Origin: Aurantimonas coralicida_A
Lineage (GTDB): Bacteria > Pseudomonadota > Alphaproteobacteria > Rhizobiales > Rhizobiaceae
Assembly (NCBI RefSeq): GCF_036016755.1
Contig: NZ_JAYXIH010000015.1
Span: 1-64,000 of the forward strand
Direction: 5' to 3'
DNA length: 64,000 bases
The position numbers and the translations under genes are program-made. The notes beneath the pieces were generated by a model. The model was not told the DNA's origin. It searched no databases and saw nothing but the letters and a program-made list of their open reading frames with translations. Below, piece after piece: positions 36,620 through 45,241 of this stretch. Every line of letters starts with the position of its first letter. Position 1 is the first letter of the stretch.

Positions 36620-38425
36620 ATGCGGACGCGATTCACTTCTCTTGCCCTGTGGTCGGACCGTCGTGGCAACGTTGCGATGATGTTCGGGCTGACGCTGCCG
36701 ATCCTGGCCGCTACAATGGCGGCAGCCGTCGATCTCAGCACGATTTACGGCGCCGAACGCAATTTGCAGCAGTCGGCTGACACCGCGGCTTTGGCCGCCG
36801 CCAAGGAATACGCCCAATCGGAGGATCCAGGCTTCCTGGCCAAGGTTGCCGAAGGCTATTTCTTCCACAATGCGGGCGAAGATTCGCGCGGCTACACCCA
36901 GTTCAGCTACGACGGGGTTCAACTGGTCGGCGGCGACAGGGTTCTGAAGGTCTCGGCGACGCGGCAGCAGCCTACCTGGTTCGGCGATCTTCTAGCATTC
37001 GTGACGAACGAAAAGGTCGACTGGCGCAATTTCCCGATTGCCAGTACGAGCGAGGTCGTCCTGGAGAACCTGTCGATCGAGATGGCGCTGGTGCTCGACA
37101 ATTCGGGATCGATGGGCTCGAGCGTCGGCGGAGCCAAGAAGATCGACACCCTCAAGAGCGCCGCGAAGGACCTCACCGCCGCATTGATGAAGGTGAACGC
37201 CACCGCATTTGGCAAGCCGCCGGTGATGATGGGTGTGGTGCCGTTTTCCGGTTCGGTCAACGTCGGCCCGGCCAATATCAACGCGCCGTGGATGGACCGG
37301 TTTGGCGAATCTCCGATTCATCACGAGAACTTCGACTGGGCAAGCTGGACCGAGGCGAAGAACGGCAAGTCCGGCGCACCGCTCGCGGAGAAGGTCGGCC
37401 TGCAGTGGCGTCGAAAATCGGACGGCCAAGTGCTGACCCGCCAGTGGCTGTTCGAGAACGCGCGGGAACTTGTCAAGGAGAAGGGCAAATACGTCCCCGG
37501 CCCCAAGCGTTTCCCCGAGGGATGGGAAGGATGCGTCGAGTCGCGTCCGGAGGGCTTGGCTGTGACCGACGACGCGCCGCTCGCGGGCGCCAGCCTGTTC
37601 GTTCCCATGTTCGCGCCGGACGAATACGACTGGTGGGGCTTTACGGGTTGGAAGAACGACTACCTGGCGGACGACAGCGACGGGAAGTCCGCCGGCGCGG
37701 CGCAATCTGTTGCCTGGCAACGCGATATGAACAAATATCTGGAATCCACCGCTCCCACGCGTGGAGGAGGGAGTGGACGCGGTCCGAATCTGGGCTGCAG
37801 CACGACTCCCATCACGCCGTTGAGCGCGGATCAGTCCACTGTCGATGCCGCGCTCGACAAGATGCAGCCGACCGAGATGACCAATATCCCGGAGGGCATC
37901 GCCTGGGGTTGGCGCGTGCTGTCGCCGGGCGCGCCCTTCACCGAGGGTCGAGCGAAGGACGCCAAGGACAACCTCAAGGTCCTCGTGGTGATGACGGACG
38001 GCGAAAACACCTATGGGGGCGCTTCCAACGCCAACAGATCCCGCTGGGGCGCCTATGGCTACGGGGAAGTCTGGAGCAGTGGATCGCCTCAGCCCGGACG
38101 GATGTTCGACGCCACCACACGAACGATCAAGAAGGCCGATGACAGCCGCTATGTCGAGGCCATGAACGAGATGACCGAAAAGGTCTGCGCCAACGCCAAG
38201 AATGACGGGCGCCGGCCGGACGGAACCGACGGCGTCGTGATTTTCACCATCGCCTTCGACGTACAGGACGGCAGCAAGGTGAAGACGCTTCTGGAAGGCT
38301 GCGCCTCCTATGGCCTGAAAGATCCGACCACCAAGCTCTATTACGACGCGCAGAACAAGGAGCAGCTGGTTGCCGCCTTCGGGGCGATCACGGATGAGGT
38401 TTCGAGCCTGCGCCTCTCGCGCTGA
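36620..38425 (+). CDS. tadG: TadG-like protein with von Willebrand factor A domain
   Basis: A 601-aa protein. The N-terminal TadG segment (RRGNVAMMFGLTLPILAATMAAAVDL) carries the membrane helix. A vWA domain begins at about residue 150 with an intact MIDAS motif (ALVLDNSGSMGSSVGG) and continues with LKVLVVMTDGENTYGG. Between the two vWA halves lies a long insertion (about residues 210–410). TadG is thought to be a cell-surface or periplasmic component of the Tad pilus apparatus; vWA domains mediate metal-dependent protein contact. It follows the two TadE genes after an AT-rich 79-bp gap. Confidence 0.88.
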   Translation: MRTRFTSLALWSDRRGNVAMMFGLTLPILAATMAAAVDLSTIYGAERNLQQSADTAALAAAKEYAQSEDPGFLAKVAEGYFFHNAGEDSRGYTQFSYDGVQLVGGDRVLKVSATRQQPTWFGDLLAFVTNEKVDWRNFPIASTSEVVLENLSIEMALVLDNSGSMGSSVGGAKKIDTLKSAAKDLTAALMKVNATAFGKPPVMMGVVPFSGSVNVGPANINAPWMDRFGESPIHHENFDWASWTEAKNGKSGAPLAEKVGLQWRRKSDGQVLTRQWLFENARELVKEKGKYVPGPKRFPEGWEGCVESRPEGLAVTDDAPLAGASLFVPMFAPDEYDWWGFTGWKNDYLADDSDGKSAGAAQSVAWQRDMNKYLESTAPTRGGGSGRGPNLGCSTTPITPLSADQSTVDAALDKMQPTEMTNIPEGIAWGWRVLSPGAPFTEGRAKDAKDNLKVLVVMTDGENTYGGASNANRSRWGAYGYGEVWSSGSPQPGRMFDATTRTIKKADDSRYVEAMNEMTEKVCANAKNDGRRPDGTDGVVIFTIAFDVQDGSKVKTLLEGCASYGLKDPTTKLYYDAQNKEQLVAAFGAITDEVSSLRLSR

Positions 38426-38540
38426 GCGTCGACACGTCGCGATATTGATCGGCCGGAGGGATAACCTTCCTCGCCGAACTGGAAGAAGACCCGCCAGACG
38501 ATTGCATAGGTGGAGGCGCCCGGCGTCTCCTGGCGCCGCG

Positions 38541-39407
38541 TCATCTTGGTCGGCGGTTTTCCCGCCACCAGATGGTCAGGCCGCTGGCGATCAGGATCGC
38601 CGCGCCGATGACGAGGTTCGGCCTTAACGGATCGCCGATCAGCACCACGCTGTAGATGCCGGCAAACAGAACCTGGGCGTAAAGGAACGGCGTCAGCGTC
38701 GACGCGGAGGCGTAGGCGAAGCCCTGAACAAGGCAGAAATGCCCAAGCGCGCCGAGCGCGCCGATCCCGAGCATGAGAGCGAATTCCGTCGTCGAGGGCG
38801 TTTCCCAGACGATCAGAACGGCGAAACTCAGAACGACCGCCCCAACCGCCGTGGTGTGAAAAAGCGTCGCCGCGTTCTCTTCTGGCCCGGACAGAGCGCG
38901 GGTCAGCAAATAATAGAGCGAGACGATCACGGCGGCCCCAAGCGGCAGCAGCAGATAGGGATCAGTATCGGCAAAGCCCGGACGGACGATCAACAGGACG
39001 CCGCCAAAACCGGCTAGCACCGCCGCGATCCGCGGAAGGCCGATCCTTTCTCCCAGGAAAACAACCGATAGCACCGTCACAAGCACCGGCGCGAAGAACA
39101 TCACGGCGGTGGCGTCAGCCAGCGGCACCTTGGAGAGCCCGAAATACATTGTGATGGTGGCGCCGAGCAGCGCCCCGCCGCGCGCCAGTTGCAACAGCGG
39201 GCGCCGGGTTTTCAGAAAGGTCGTCCCCCGGGTCTTGGCCAGCCACGCGGTCATCAGCACGGCGTGGAAGAAGTAGCGTGCCCAGACGACCTCCAGCACC
39301 GGCAACCGCCCGGTCAGGTACTTCGCTCCCGTATCCATGGTGGCGAGCGCAAGGCCGGACAGAATGGTGAGGATGATACCGGCAAGAACGCCGCTCGGCT
39401 TGCGCAT
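38541..39407 (-). CDS. DMT-superfamily permease (EamA family)
   Basis: A 288-aa membrane protein with ten predicted helices in two EamA repeats (helices begin at GVLAGIILTILSGLALAT and ENAATLFHTTAVGAVVLSF). ARGGALLGATITMYFGLSKVPLADATAVMFFAPV is the conserved first repeat end. EamA proteins export or exchange amino acids and other metabolites; the substrate is not predictable. It lies just left of the putative biosynthetic cluster, facing away; it might export the product, but nothing in the sequence shows it. Confidence 0.88.
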   Translation of the reverse strand: MRKPSGVLAGIILTILSGLALATMDTGAKYLTGRLPVLEVVWARYFFHAVLMTAWLAKTRGTTFLKTRRPLLQLARGGALLGATITMYFGLSKVPLADATAVMFFAPVLVTVLSVVFLGERIGLPRIAAVLAGFGGVLLIVRPGFADTDPYLLLPLGAAVIVSLYYLLTRALSGPEENAATLFHTTAVGAVVLSFAVLIVWETPSTTEFALMLGIGALGALGHFCLVQGFAYASASTLTPFLYAQVLFAGIYSVVLIGDPLRPNLVIGAAILIASGLTIWWRENRRPR

Positions 39408-39522
39408 GAATCGCTCGGCAGGAGAATAAGCCAGTCTCCCATAGTTTCACCCATGGCGCCCTGAAAAGCGAGAGCGGAAGAAGCGGAGAGGAAAGTTCCC
39501 GTGCCGAAGCCACGCGGTCGGC

Positions 39523-39550
39523 TTGAATATACACCTTTAACGTGTATTAT
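39523..39550 (+). promoter_or_regulatory. Promoter with overlapping palindrome upstream of the twin small-protein genes
   Basis: TTGAAT (39523–39528), 16-bp spacer, TATTAT (39545–39550). The spacer and -10 contain the inverted repeat ATACAC-CTTTAAC-GTGTAT (39529–39547), a likely repressor or activator site. The sequence is much more AT-rich than its surroundings. The predicted transcript start is near 39,557. Confidence 0.55.
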
Positions 39551-39552
39551 TT

Positions 39553-39578
39553 GCATCTCCTCAATCATGAGGAGATGC
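39553..39578 (+). promoter_or_regulatory. Perfect 10-bp leader hairpin
   Basis: GCATCTCCTC (39553–39562) and GAGGAGATGC (39569–39578) are perfectly complementary with a 6-nt loop. The predicted transcript would begin at or within its left arm, so it may stabilise the mRNA or be a second protein-binding site. Immediately downstream CTCC-GGAC-GGAG (39580–39591) places the ribosome site in a second, small hairpin. No T-run follows, so it is not a terminator. Confidence 0.6.
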
Positions 39579-39599
39579 ACTCCGGACGGAGAGTGGAAC

Positions 39600-39803
39600 A
39601 TGGGAAACTATGTAGAAGGCGATAGCCTGTCGCAGGGCAAGAACCTGACTCCCGACGAACGGAAGGCGCATCGCGGTGGCCTCGAGCGTTTCCACAAGGG
39701 GCTCGAAAAACTGCACAAGGCGGAAGCGGAACTGGCACGCGTGCGCGCCGATCTTGCCCGCTCCGGCGCCGATCTGAGCGTGAATGACTCGCTGCACTGG
39801 TAG
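39600..39803 (+). CDS. Small helical protein 1, first of a tandem paralogous pair
   Basis: A 67-aa protein of unknown family. Residues 22–50 (KAHRGGLERFHKGLEKLHK, then AEAELARVRADLARSG) look like a continuous amphipathic helix, and the protein ends ADLSVNDSLHW. It shares the pattern KAH-x-GGLE-x-FH-x-GLEKLH-x-AEAELARVRADLARSG-x-DL-x3-DSLHW with the next gene, while the first 20 residues differ. No cysteine, no signal peptide. GGAGA sits 7 nt before the ATG. Leader-like variability at one end and a fixed C-terminus next to a protease gene suggest a processed or scaffold peptide; this is inference. A structural or regulatory protein is equally possible. Confidence 0.75.
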   Translation: MGNYVEGDSLSQGKNLTPDERKAHRGGLERFHKGLEKLHKAEAELARVRADLARSGADLSVNDSLHW

Positions 39804-39901
39804 GCGGCGAAGACGCCTCCACACCGGCTGGACCACAACCATACGATGTGAATCGATCCTTTGCGATCACCAGGAAATCTATCCGCAGAAGGAATGGCGA
39901 T

Positions 39902-40093
39902 ATGACCGGAAACGCGACAAGCTCATTCGAAAGCATGTCCCCTGAACTGCAGAAAGCCCATCTCGGCGGGCTGGAAAAATTCCACACGGGGCTGGAGAAG
40001 TTGCACATGGCGGAGGCGGAACTTGCGCGCGTGCGCGCTGATCTGGCCCGCTCCGGCATCGACTTGACGGCCCCCGATTCACTGCACTGGTAG
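39902..40093 (+). CDS. Small helical protein 2, second of the tandem pair
   Basis: A 63-aa paralogue of the preceding gene, 98 bp downstream. The core (KAHLGGLEKFHTGLEKLHM, AEAELARVRADLARSG) and tail (IDLTAPDSLHW) match; the first 17 residues do not. ATG at 39902 has AAGGA about 9 nt upstream; an ATG 54 bp earlier is in frame but extends into sequence unlike the paralogue. The stop lies 2 nt before the GTG start of the caspase-like gene, so the two are almost certainly co-expressed. No known family is recognised. Confidence 0.75.
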   Translation: MTGNATSSFESMSPELQKAHLGGLEKFHTGLEKLHMAEAELARVRADLARSGIDLTAPDSLHW

Positions 40094-40095
40094 CA

Positions 40096-41733
40096 GTGGG
40101 GGTGGATGGCGAGATGCTTCAGGTCCTCTCGTCCGGTGCGCCCCGGGTCCGAAGCGAGAAGGTTACCGCGGACGACCCCGCCGTCTGCCATGCCATCGGC
40201 TCCGCCACGCGACCGATTGCTGAAGCCTACGCAAAGGCGACGGGGCGGATTCTTCGCCGCCTTTCATCGTCGGCCCCGCGCCGTTTTGACGACGGCGACG
40301 TGATCGTCGCGCTCGCAGACGATCTGACCGACGATATCGTGGACGCGGCGACAGCACCGGGAGCCGGCTCATTGGCCGGCTTCCTGGTCGGCCGCACCTT
40401 GGAGGAACTGAGCGCAAAGGCGGTCGCGAGCGCGACGGCGTTGCACAGGCCTTTGGGCGATGCGCCGTTTCGCCTCGACCTGTCCCCCCAGCTTCCCATC
40501 GGCATCGTCGAAACATCGGACTTCGCCCTGTGCGGTCGCGCGTCGGACAAGGCGCATTTGCGCCGGCTGCTCGGCCAGGGCGACAGTCTCGTCTCGGTGA
40601 CCGGCCATGGCGATGGCATCGACGGCGATCTCGGGCCGCTCGTGCTGTGCCCGGTTGACGCGGCCTTCGCCGCCGAGGGCAGGCCCCGCATGCCGACCTG
40701 CCGGGTCTCCAATCATTGTCACCGTCTCCACGTCGCCGCTGAAACGGCGGCCTTCGCCGACGCGACCTTGCATCCCGCCGCCGTCGAGGCGCGGGCGATG
40801 ATCTGGAACACCTGTGTCGGCTGGCCGTCCCGCGACGGCTTCATCGACCGGACCTATGGCGCCGGCTTGCGCCTCGCCGCCTCACCGGCGCTCGGCGCGC
40901 TGGTGACGACGGCCAGGATCGTCATCGCCTCACCGGTATCGATCGACCTTTTGGCCGGCGCGCTCTCGCGCGGCATGCCGATCGGGGAAGCGGTCGCTGC
41001 CCACAATCGCGCGCCCCAAGCCCTCGCATCCGGCCATCGGTTTGTGCTGTTCGGCGACCCCCTGCTGCGCATCGCGCCGAAGCCAGCATCGATCAACGGC
41101 ACGGCAGCGTCCCCGCCACCGCGTCTTTCGCGGCTGCCTCACGCGCCTATCCCAGCCGACGCCCCGGACGGACCGGTGCTGGACGCCCTCGCCACGCTGG
41201 CATCGACGCGCAGCGATGAGGCCGCGCGCGCGGCGGCCTTCGCCTTTATGGCAGACGCCTTGGCCAAGGGCGCGCTCGAAGGCGTCTGGGTACGCGCGAG
41301 CAAAGCGTCGAAGCGCAGCAAGGTGCCCTGCCCCCATTGCGCGAGCCTTTCGACCCATCTCATGCTCGACGGATCGTCGAGCGTCGGGCAGCGACTCTTG
41401 ACGATCTGCGGGCGCTGCGAGGTCGCCGCTGACACGCCGCCGGCGCCAGATTTCACAGCCCATCTCGACACCGCCGCCGTCTGGCGGTTGCGGGGCGAGC
41501 GTCCCCTGGCGAGCAACTGGCTCGGATCGCTGGTCGTCCGGCGCTGCGAGCCCTTCGCGACGATCGTCGAGCCGTGGCCGGCCGATGCCGCGGGGCGCCC
41601 CCGCACGAGCGTCGATTGCGGCCGGTTCCAAGGCGCAGCACCGATGACGCTCGCCGCCATGTTCTACGCGCGGCGACAACTATCGATCTTCTCGCGCCCG
41701 CTGCCAGCGAAGCCCGAGGATGTGGCCTCATGA
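40096..41733 (+). CDS. Caspase-fold cysteine protease (CHAT/peptidase C25-like) with zinc ribbon
   Basis: A 545-aa protein. SLVSVTGHGDGIDGDLGPLVL supplies the clan-CD catalytic histidine (His171). AMIWNTCVGW supplies the cysteine (Cys240). ARIVIASPVSIDLLAGALSRGMPIGEAVAAHN and RFVLFGDPLLRI (to residue 326) complete the typical CHAT/C25 domain end. After a proline-rich linker comes a four-cysteine zinc-ribbon pattern, CPHC (412–415) and CGRC (438–441). No signal peptide is evident, so it probably works in the cytoplasm. The GTG start at 40096 directly follows the small-protein gene; an ATG at 40114 is an alternative. The obvious candidate substrates are the twin small proteins. The family call rests on motif order, not on overall similarity. 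Confidence 0.7.
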   Translation: MGVDGEMLQVLSSGAPRVRSEKVTADDPAVCHAIGSATRPIAEAYAKATGRILRRLSSSAPRRFDDGDVIVALADDLTDDIVDAATAPGAGSLAGFLVGRTLEELSAKAVASATALHRPLGDAPFRLDLSPQLPIGIVETSDFALCGRASDKAHLRRLLGQGDSLVSVTGHGDGIDGDLGPLVLCPVDAAFAAEGRPRMPTCRVSNHCHRLHVAAETAAFADATLHPAAVEARAMIWNTCVGWPSRDGFIDRTYGAGLRLAASPALGALVTTARIVIASPVSIDLLAGALSRGMPIGEAVAAHNRAPQALASGHRFVLFGDPLLRIAPKPASINGTAASPPPRLSRLPHAPIPADAPDGPVLDALATLASTRSDEAARAAAFAFMADALAKGALEGVWVRASKASKRSKVPCPHCASLSTHLMLDGSSSVGQRLLTICGRCEVAADTPPAPDFTAHLDTAAVWRLRGERPLASNWLGSLVVRRCEPFATIVEPWPADAAGRPRTSVDCGRFQGAAPMTLAAMFYARRQLSIFSRPLPAKPEDVAS

Positions 41734-42419
41734 CCAACCCGTCCGACCCGCCCGTGGCCGTGTTCGCCCCCTCCTATGCGCTGTCGCTTGCCAAGCTCGT
41801 CGGCTTCCTCGCCGTGGTCATAGCGCTCGTTTGGGTTATCGGCACGCGCGACGGGCCGTTGCTGTTCGCGGCGACGCTGGGACTCGGCCTGATCTTCGCG
41901 CATGGCCTGGAATTGCAGCACGAGGCGCTGCACGGAATTCTCCTGCGCGGCGAAACCGCCAACCGCCTTGCCGGATCGCTGCTCGGCGCGCCGATGCTTG
42001 CAAGCTTCACCGACACCCGTGTCCGCCATCTCCATCACCACCGCCATGTCGCCGTCGGGCTTATCGTCACCGGCGGCATTCTCGCGCCGCGCCTCCTCGT
42101 CTTCGGATGGCTCGTCCCGGCCTTCCTCATCGCGCCGCCGCTGCACTTCCTGATGACCGCGCCGGAGCATCTCGGCCGCGATCCGGCGTCCCGCGATCTG
42201 ACGGTAAACACCCGCTCCTATCGCGCGCCGGCGCTATGGAGCTATCTGGTCAATTACGACAACTACCATGTCGACCATCACCGCTATCCGGTCTTGCCGT
42301 TTCATCGCCTGCCCGCCGTTCATGCGCGGCGGATGGGCGAGCGTCCCGGCGGACCCGGCTATGGCGCCGCGCTCGGCGAGGTCGCGGCGGCGATCGCCGC
42401 CTGCCGGCGAACGGGCTGA
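41730..42419 (+). CDS. Membrane fatty-acid-desaturase-family di-iron enzyme
   Basis: A 229-aa membrane protein with all three histidine boxes of the desaturase/hydroxylase superfamily: HGLELQHEALHG, RHLHHHRH and YHVDHHRYP. Hydrophobic helices flank them (LAKLVGFLAVVIALVWVIG; LAPRLLVFGWLVPAFLIAPP). These enzymes use a di-iron centre and O2 to desaturate or hydroxylate acyl or other chains. The ATG overlaps the stop of the caspase-like gene (ATGA). At 229 aa it is shorter than acyl-lipid desaturases. In this context the substrate may be a carrier-bound pathway intermediate rather than membrane lipid. Confidence 0.85.
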   Translation: MTNPSDPPVAVFAPSYALSLAKLVGFLAVVIALVWVIGTRDGPLLFAATLGLGLIFAHGLELQHEALHGILLRGETANRLAGSLLGAPMLASFTDTRVRHLHHHRHVAVGLIVTGGILAPRLLVFGWLVPAFLIAPPLHFLMTAPEHLGRDPASRDLTVNTRSYRAPALWSYLVNYDNYHVDHHRYPVLPFHRLPAVHARRMGERPGGPGYGAALGEVAAAIAACRRTG

Positions 42420-42425
42420 CCCGGC

Positions 42426-44180
42426 ATGTGCGCGATCGCGGGGTGCATCTCCTTCGTCGACGCGCCGGACTGCCGTGAACTGCTGGCGGCGATGCGCCAT
42501 CGCGGCCCCGACGCGTGCCGCCAATTCGTGCACGGGAGGGTCGCGATCGGTGCCGCGCGCTTGGCCATCGTCGATGCCGAACATGGCGCGCAGCCGATGC
42601 GGGACCCCGAAAGCGGCACCGCCGTCGTCTTCAACGGCGAAATCACCAACGCGGCCGAACTCCGCGAGGAGCTGAGCCGGCGCGGCCATCGCTTCCGCGG
42701 CCGTTGCGACACGGAAGTCGTGCTCGCCGCCTTCGTCGCCTGGGGCGAGGCCGCGGCGGATCGGCTCACCGGCATGTTCGCGATCGCCGTGAGATTTCCC
42801 GATCGCCTGCTGCTGCTTCGCGACCGACACGGCATCAAACCACTCGCCTTCCATTGCGACGCATGCGGCGACCGCTTTCTCTTTGCCTCCGAGGCGAAAG
42901 CGATCGCCGCCGTCCTGCCGCAGCCGCCACGCCTCGACCTGACGACCCTTGCGGATTTCGCGGTTCTCGGAACGCCGATCGACGGCGCCACCTTCTTCGA
43001 AATCATCACCGAACTGCGTCCGGGTCACATGATGGCGGTGACCTGGCAGGACCGCGTCCGCACCGGACCGCAGCGGACCTTTGCCGGTTCGGCACGGGCC
43101 GCCACGGCAACCCCGGCGGCAAGGGTAAGGGAAGCGCAAGCGGACGAACGCTTCGAAGCCGCTCTGATCGCGGCGGTTCGCCGGCATTGCGTCGCCGACA
43201 CGGAGATCGTCGTCAGCCTATCCGGCGGGCTCGACTCCGCGGTACTGGCGCTGGTCGTGGCGGAGCTGGCCGGTCGCCCGCCACGGACCTTCACCGTTGC
43301 CGAGAATGCGGATCATCCGGATGCGGTCGCCGCCGAAAGGCTTGCCCGATCGCTCGGCGCCGAGCATGAATTCCTCGCTGTGTCGTTCGACGCGTTTCTG
43401 GCGGCGATCCCGGCGACGCTCCGCGCCGTGGAACAACCCGATCTCGCCGCCGGGCCGCTCTTCGCGCTGCTCTGCCATCGGATCGGCCGCACGGCTCGCT
43501 GCTGCCTGAATGGCGAGGGCGCCGACGAACTCATGGGGGGCTATGCGGCTTACCGGACACCGGAACGGTCGCTCGCTACCATGGAAGCCGCGCTTCGACG
43601 CGTGCGCCGGGCCGGGCTGACGCCGCGCGACGGCGTGCTCACCCGGATCGAGGCGCTGCGAGCGGCGGACAGCAGCGGCGGCCTGCGCGATGCCCTTCTT
43701 GCCCACGATCGCGCCGATCCGCTGGAGCGCGGCCATCTGCAGCCGGTCGACCGGCTCTCCATGGCCGCCTCGGTCGAAATGCGGGTTCCCTATCTCGACG
43801 ACGATCTCGGGCAACTGCTGGAGACCCTGCCGCCCTCGGTGGTCGTCGGCCCGCCCGGCGCGTCCGGCAAGACGATCCTGCGTCGCTTCGCGGCCCGCCG
43901 CTACGGCGAGCGCGCCCACGCCATCGTCACACGACCGAAGCTGATGATGCCGGACGCCGCGCGCGGTCACCTCACACGGTTTCGTGGACTGTGTGAGCGC
44001 GCCATCCCCGATCGCGCTCTCCGCTCCTCCGAATTCGGCGGCCTTTTCGACGCCAGATCGGATCTAGTGCTGTTCGAGGTCTTCCGCCATCAGGTCTTCA
44101 CCAAGGGCGAACCGCCCGACCTCTGGGAGGTCATGGCGGAGATGGCGGGGCGGCCCGAAGCGGTGCTGGCGACCCTGTGA
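42426..44180 (+). CDS. Asparagine synthase (glutamine-hydrolysing) homologue
   Basis: A 584-aa AsnB-type enzyme. Mature Cys2 (MCAIAGCISF) is the glutaminase nucleophile, with MRHRGPDACRQ and VVFNGEITNAAELREEL. The synthetase half has the PP-loop SLSGGLDSAVLAL and LNGEGADELMGGYAAY. Both active sites look intact. Within a biosynthetic cluster such enzymes often amidate a carboxylate or form an amide or lactam on a non-asparagine substrate. It lies 6 bp after the desaturase gene and overlaps the next gene by 4 bp, so it is in the same operon. General asparagine supply cannot be excluded but is less likely in this position. Confidence 0.9.
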   Translation: MCAIAGCISFVDAPDCRELLAAMRHRGPDACRQFVHGRVAIGAARLAIVDAEHGAQPMRDPESGTAVVFNGEITNAAELREELSRRGHRFRGRCDTEVVLAAFVAWGEAAADRLTGMFAIAVRFPDRLLLLRDRHGIKPLAFHCDACGDRFLFASEAKAIAAVLPQPPRLDLTTLADFAVLGTPIDGATFFEIITELRPGHMMAVTWQDRVRTGPQRTFAGSARAATATPAARVREAQADERFEAALIAAVRRHCVADTEIVVSLSGGLDSAVLALVVAELAGRPPRTFTVAENADHPDAVAAERLARSLGAEHEFLAVSFDAFLAAIPATLRAVEQPDLAAGPLFALLCHRIGRTARCCLNGEGADELMGGYAAYRTPERSLATMEAALRRVRRAGLTPRDGVLTRIEALRAADSSGGLRDALLAHDRADPLERGHLQPVDRLSMAASVEMRVPYLDDDLGQLLETLPPSVVVGPPGASGKTILRRFAARRYGERAHAIVTRPKLMMPDAARGHLTRFRGLCERAIPDRALRSSEFGGLFDARSDLVLFEVFRHQVFTKGEPPDLWEVMAEMAGRPEAVLATL

Positions 44181-45241
44181 GCACGCCGGCTCCTCTTCGA
44201 ATGGGTTTCTGCGGCGCCGGCTGGGTGGTGCGCAATTGCTACCGACCGGCGCTGGAAGCCCTCGGCGGCCGGATCGCCGTCGCGGCGGTGCTCGAACCCG
44301 ATTCGGCGGCGCAAGCGACGGTCCGAGACCTGTTTCCCGAGGCCGTGTTGGTGTCGACGCGCGAGGCTCTGTTGGCGGCGCCGGTCGAGGCCATCGTCGT
44401 CGCTTCGCCGAACCCTTGCCATGTCGACGACACGGAAGCGTTTCTCTCGGCCGGCCTCGCCTGTCTCGTGGAAAAACCGGTGCTGCGTGGCATCGCCGAC
44501 CGGGCGCGCCTGACAGCCGCCGGCCGTCGCGGTAGAGCAGCGCTTGCCGCCGGGGTCGCCTGCCGCCACCGCGCCGACGCCCGACGCTGGCTGGACGGTG
44601 CGGCGACGATCGGCCCGCTCCGGCGTCTCGACCTGACCTGGCATCGCCATCGCGGCGTCCCGGCGACCGCCTGGCACTTGGCGGACTCGCCCGGCTGGAC
44701 CGGCGTTTTCGCCGATCTCGGCTCGCACCTTGTCGATCTGGCCGGCGCCGCGCTTGGCTGGCGCACCGACGGGCTGGACATCCGTTTCGCGCGCCAATCC
44801 CGCACGGGACACGCCGCGCCCGCGGCGTGGTACGACGGAACAACGCCTAAGGTCTCGCCAAGCGTCACCTGCGTCGCCGACCGGTTCGAGGCGGAGTTGC
44901 GCGTCGCGGACTGCGTCGTTCATCTCTCGGTTCGATGGCTCGACGACACGCCGGGCGACGTGGTTCGGCTCGACGCAATCGGCGACGACGGCGCCTGCCG
45001 GCTCCACGGCCTGTTCGGTTTCTCGATCGAGCGCCGGACCCCGCATCAGCGCGTCACCCTGCGGCGACGCGGCAAGGGGCCGGAGATCGACGATTTCACG
45101 CCCGGGCCGGCTCTTCATGTGGAGGGTTTCGTGGCAATGCTCGACGTATTTCACCACCGCGCCGCCGCCGGATGGCGAGAGGAACCAGACCTCGCCTTTG
45201 CAGCCAGACTCGGCGATGCGATCGAAACGGCGCTTCGATGA
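44177..45241 (+). CDS. Gfo/Idh/MocA-family oxidoreductase (RifL/NtdC-like position)
   Basis: A 354-aa NAD(P)-dependent sugar oxidoreductase. RMGFCGAGWVVRNCYRPALEAL is the dinucleotide-binding loop, IVVASPNPCHVDDTEAFLSAG and CLVEKPV give the conserved E-K-P, and GVFADLGSHLVDLAGAALGW contains the catalytic D-x3-H. It begins with a GTG overlapping the AsnB stop. Its order with a ROK kinase and an AHBA-synthase-like aminotransferase resembles rifL–rifN–rifK of rifamycin clusters and kanosamine (ntd) clusters, where the oxidoreductase makes a 3-keto sugar for transamination. The substrate is inferred from that grouping only. Confidence 0.85.
   Translation: MSTPAPLRMGFCGAGWVVRNCYRPALEALGGRIAVAAVLEPDSAAQATVRDLFPEAVLVSTREALLAAPVEAIVVASPNPCHVDDTEAFLSAGLACLVEKPVLRGIADRARLTAAGRRGRAALAAGVACRHRADARRWLDGAATIGPLRRLDLTWHRHRGVPATAWHLADSPGWTGVFADLGSHLVDLAGAALGWRTDGLDIRFARQSRTGHAAPAAWYDGTTPKVSPSVTCVADRFEAELRVADCVVHLSVRWLDDTPGDVVRLDAIGDDGACRLHGLFGFSIERRTPHQRVTLRRRGKGPEIDDFTPGPALHVEGFVAMLDVFHHRAAAGWREEPDLAFAARLGDAIETALR

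Noticed and set aside
42426..44180. Lasso-peptide cyclase (AsnB homologue)
   Set aside because: The enzyme has a complete N-terminal glutaminase domain with Cys2, no RRE or lasso protease gene is present, and the small proteins lack a lasso-type precursor pattern.
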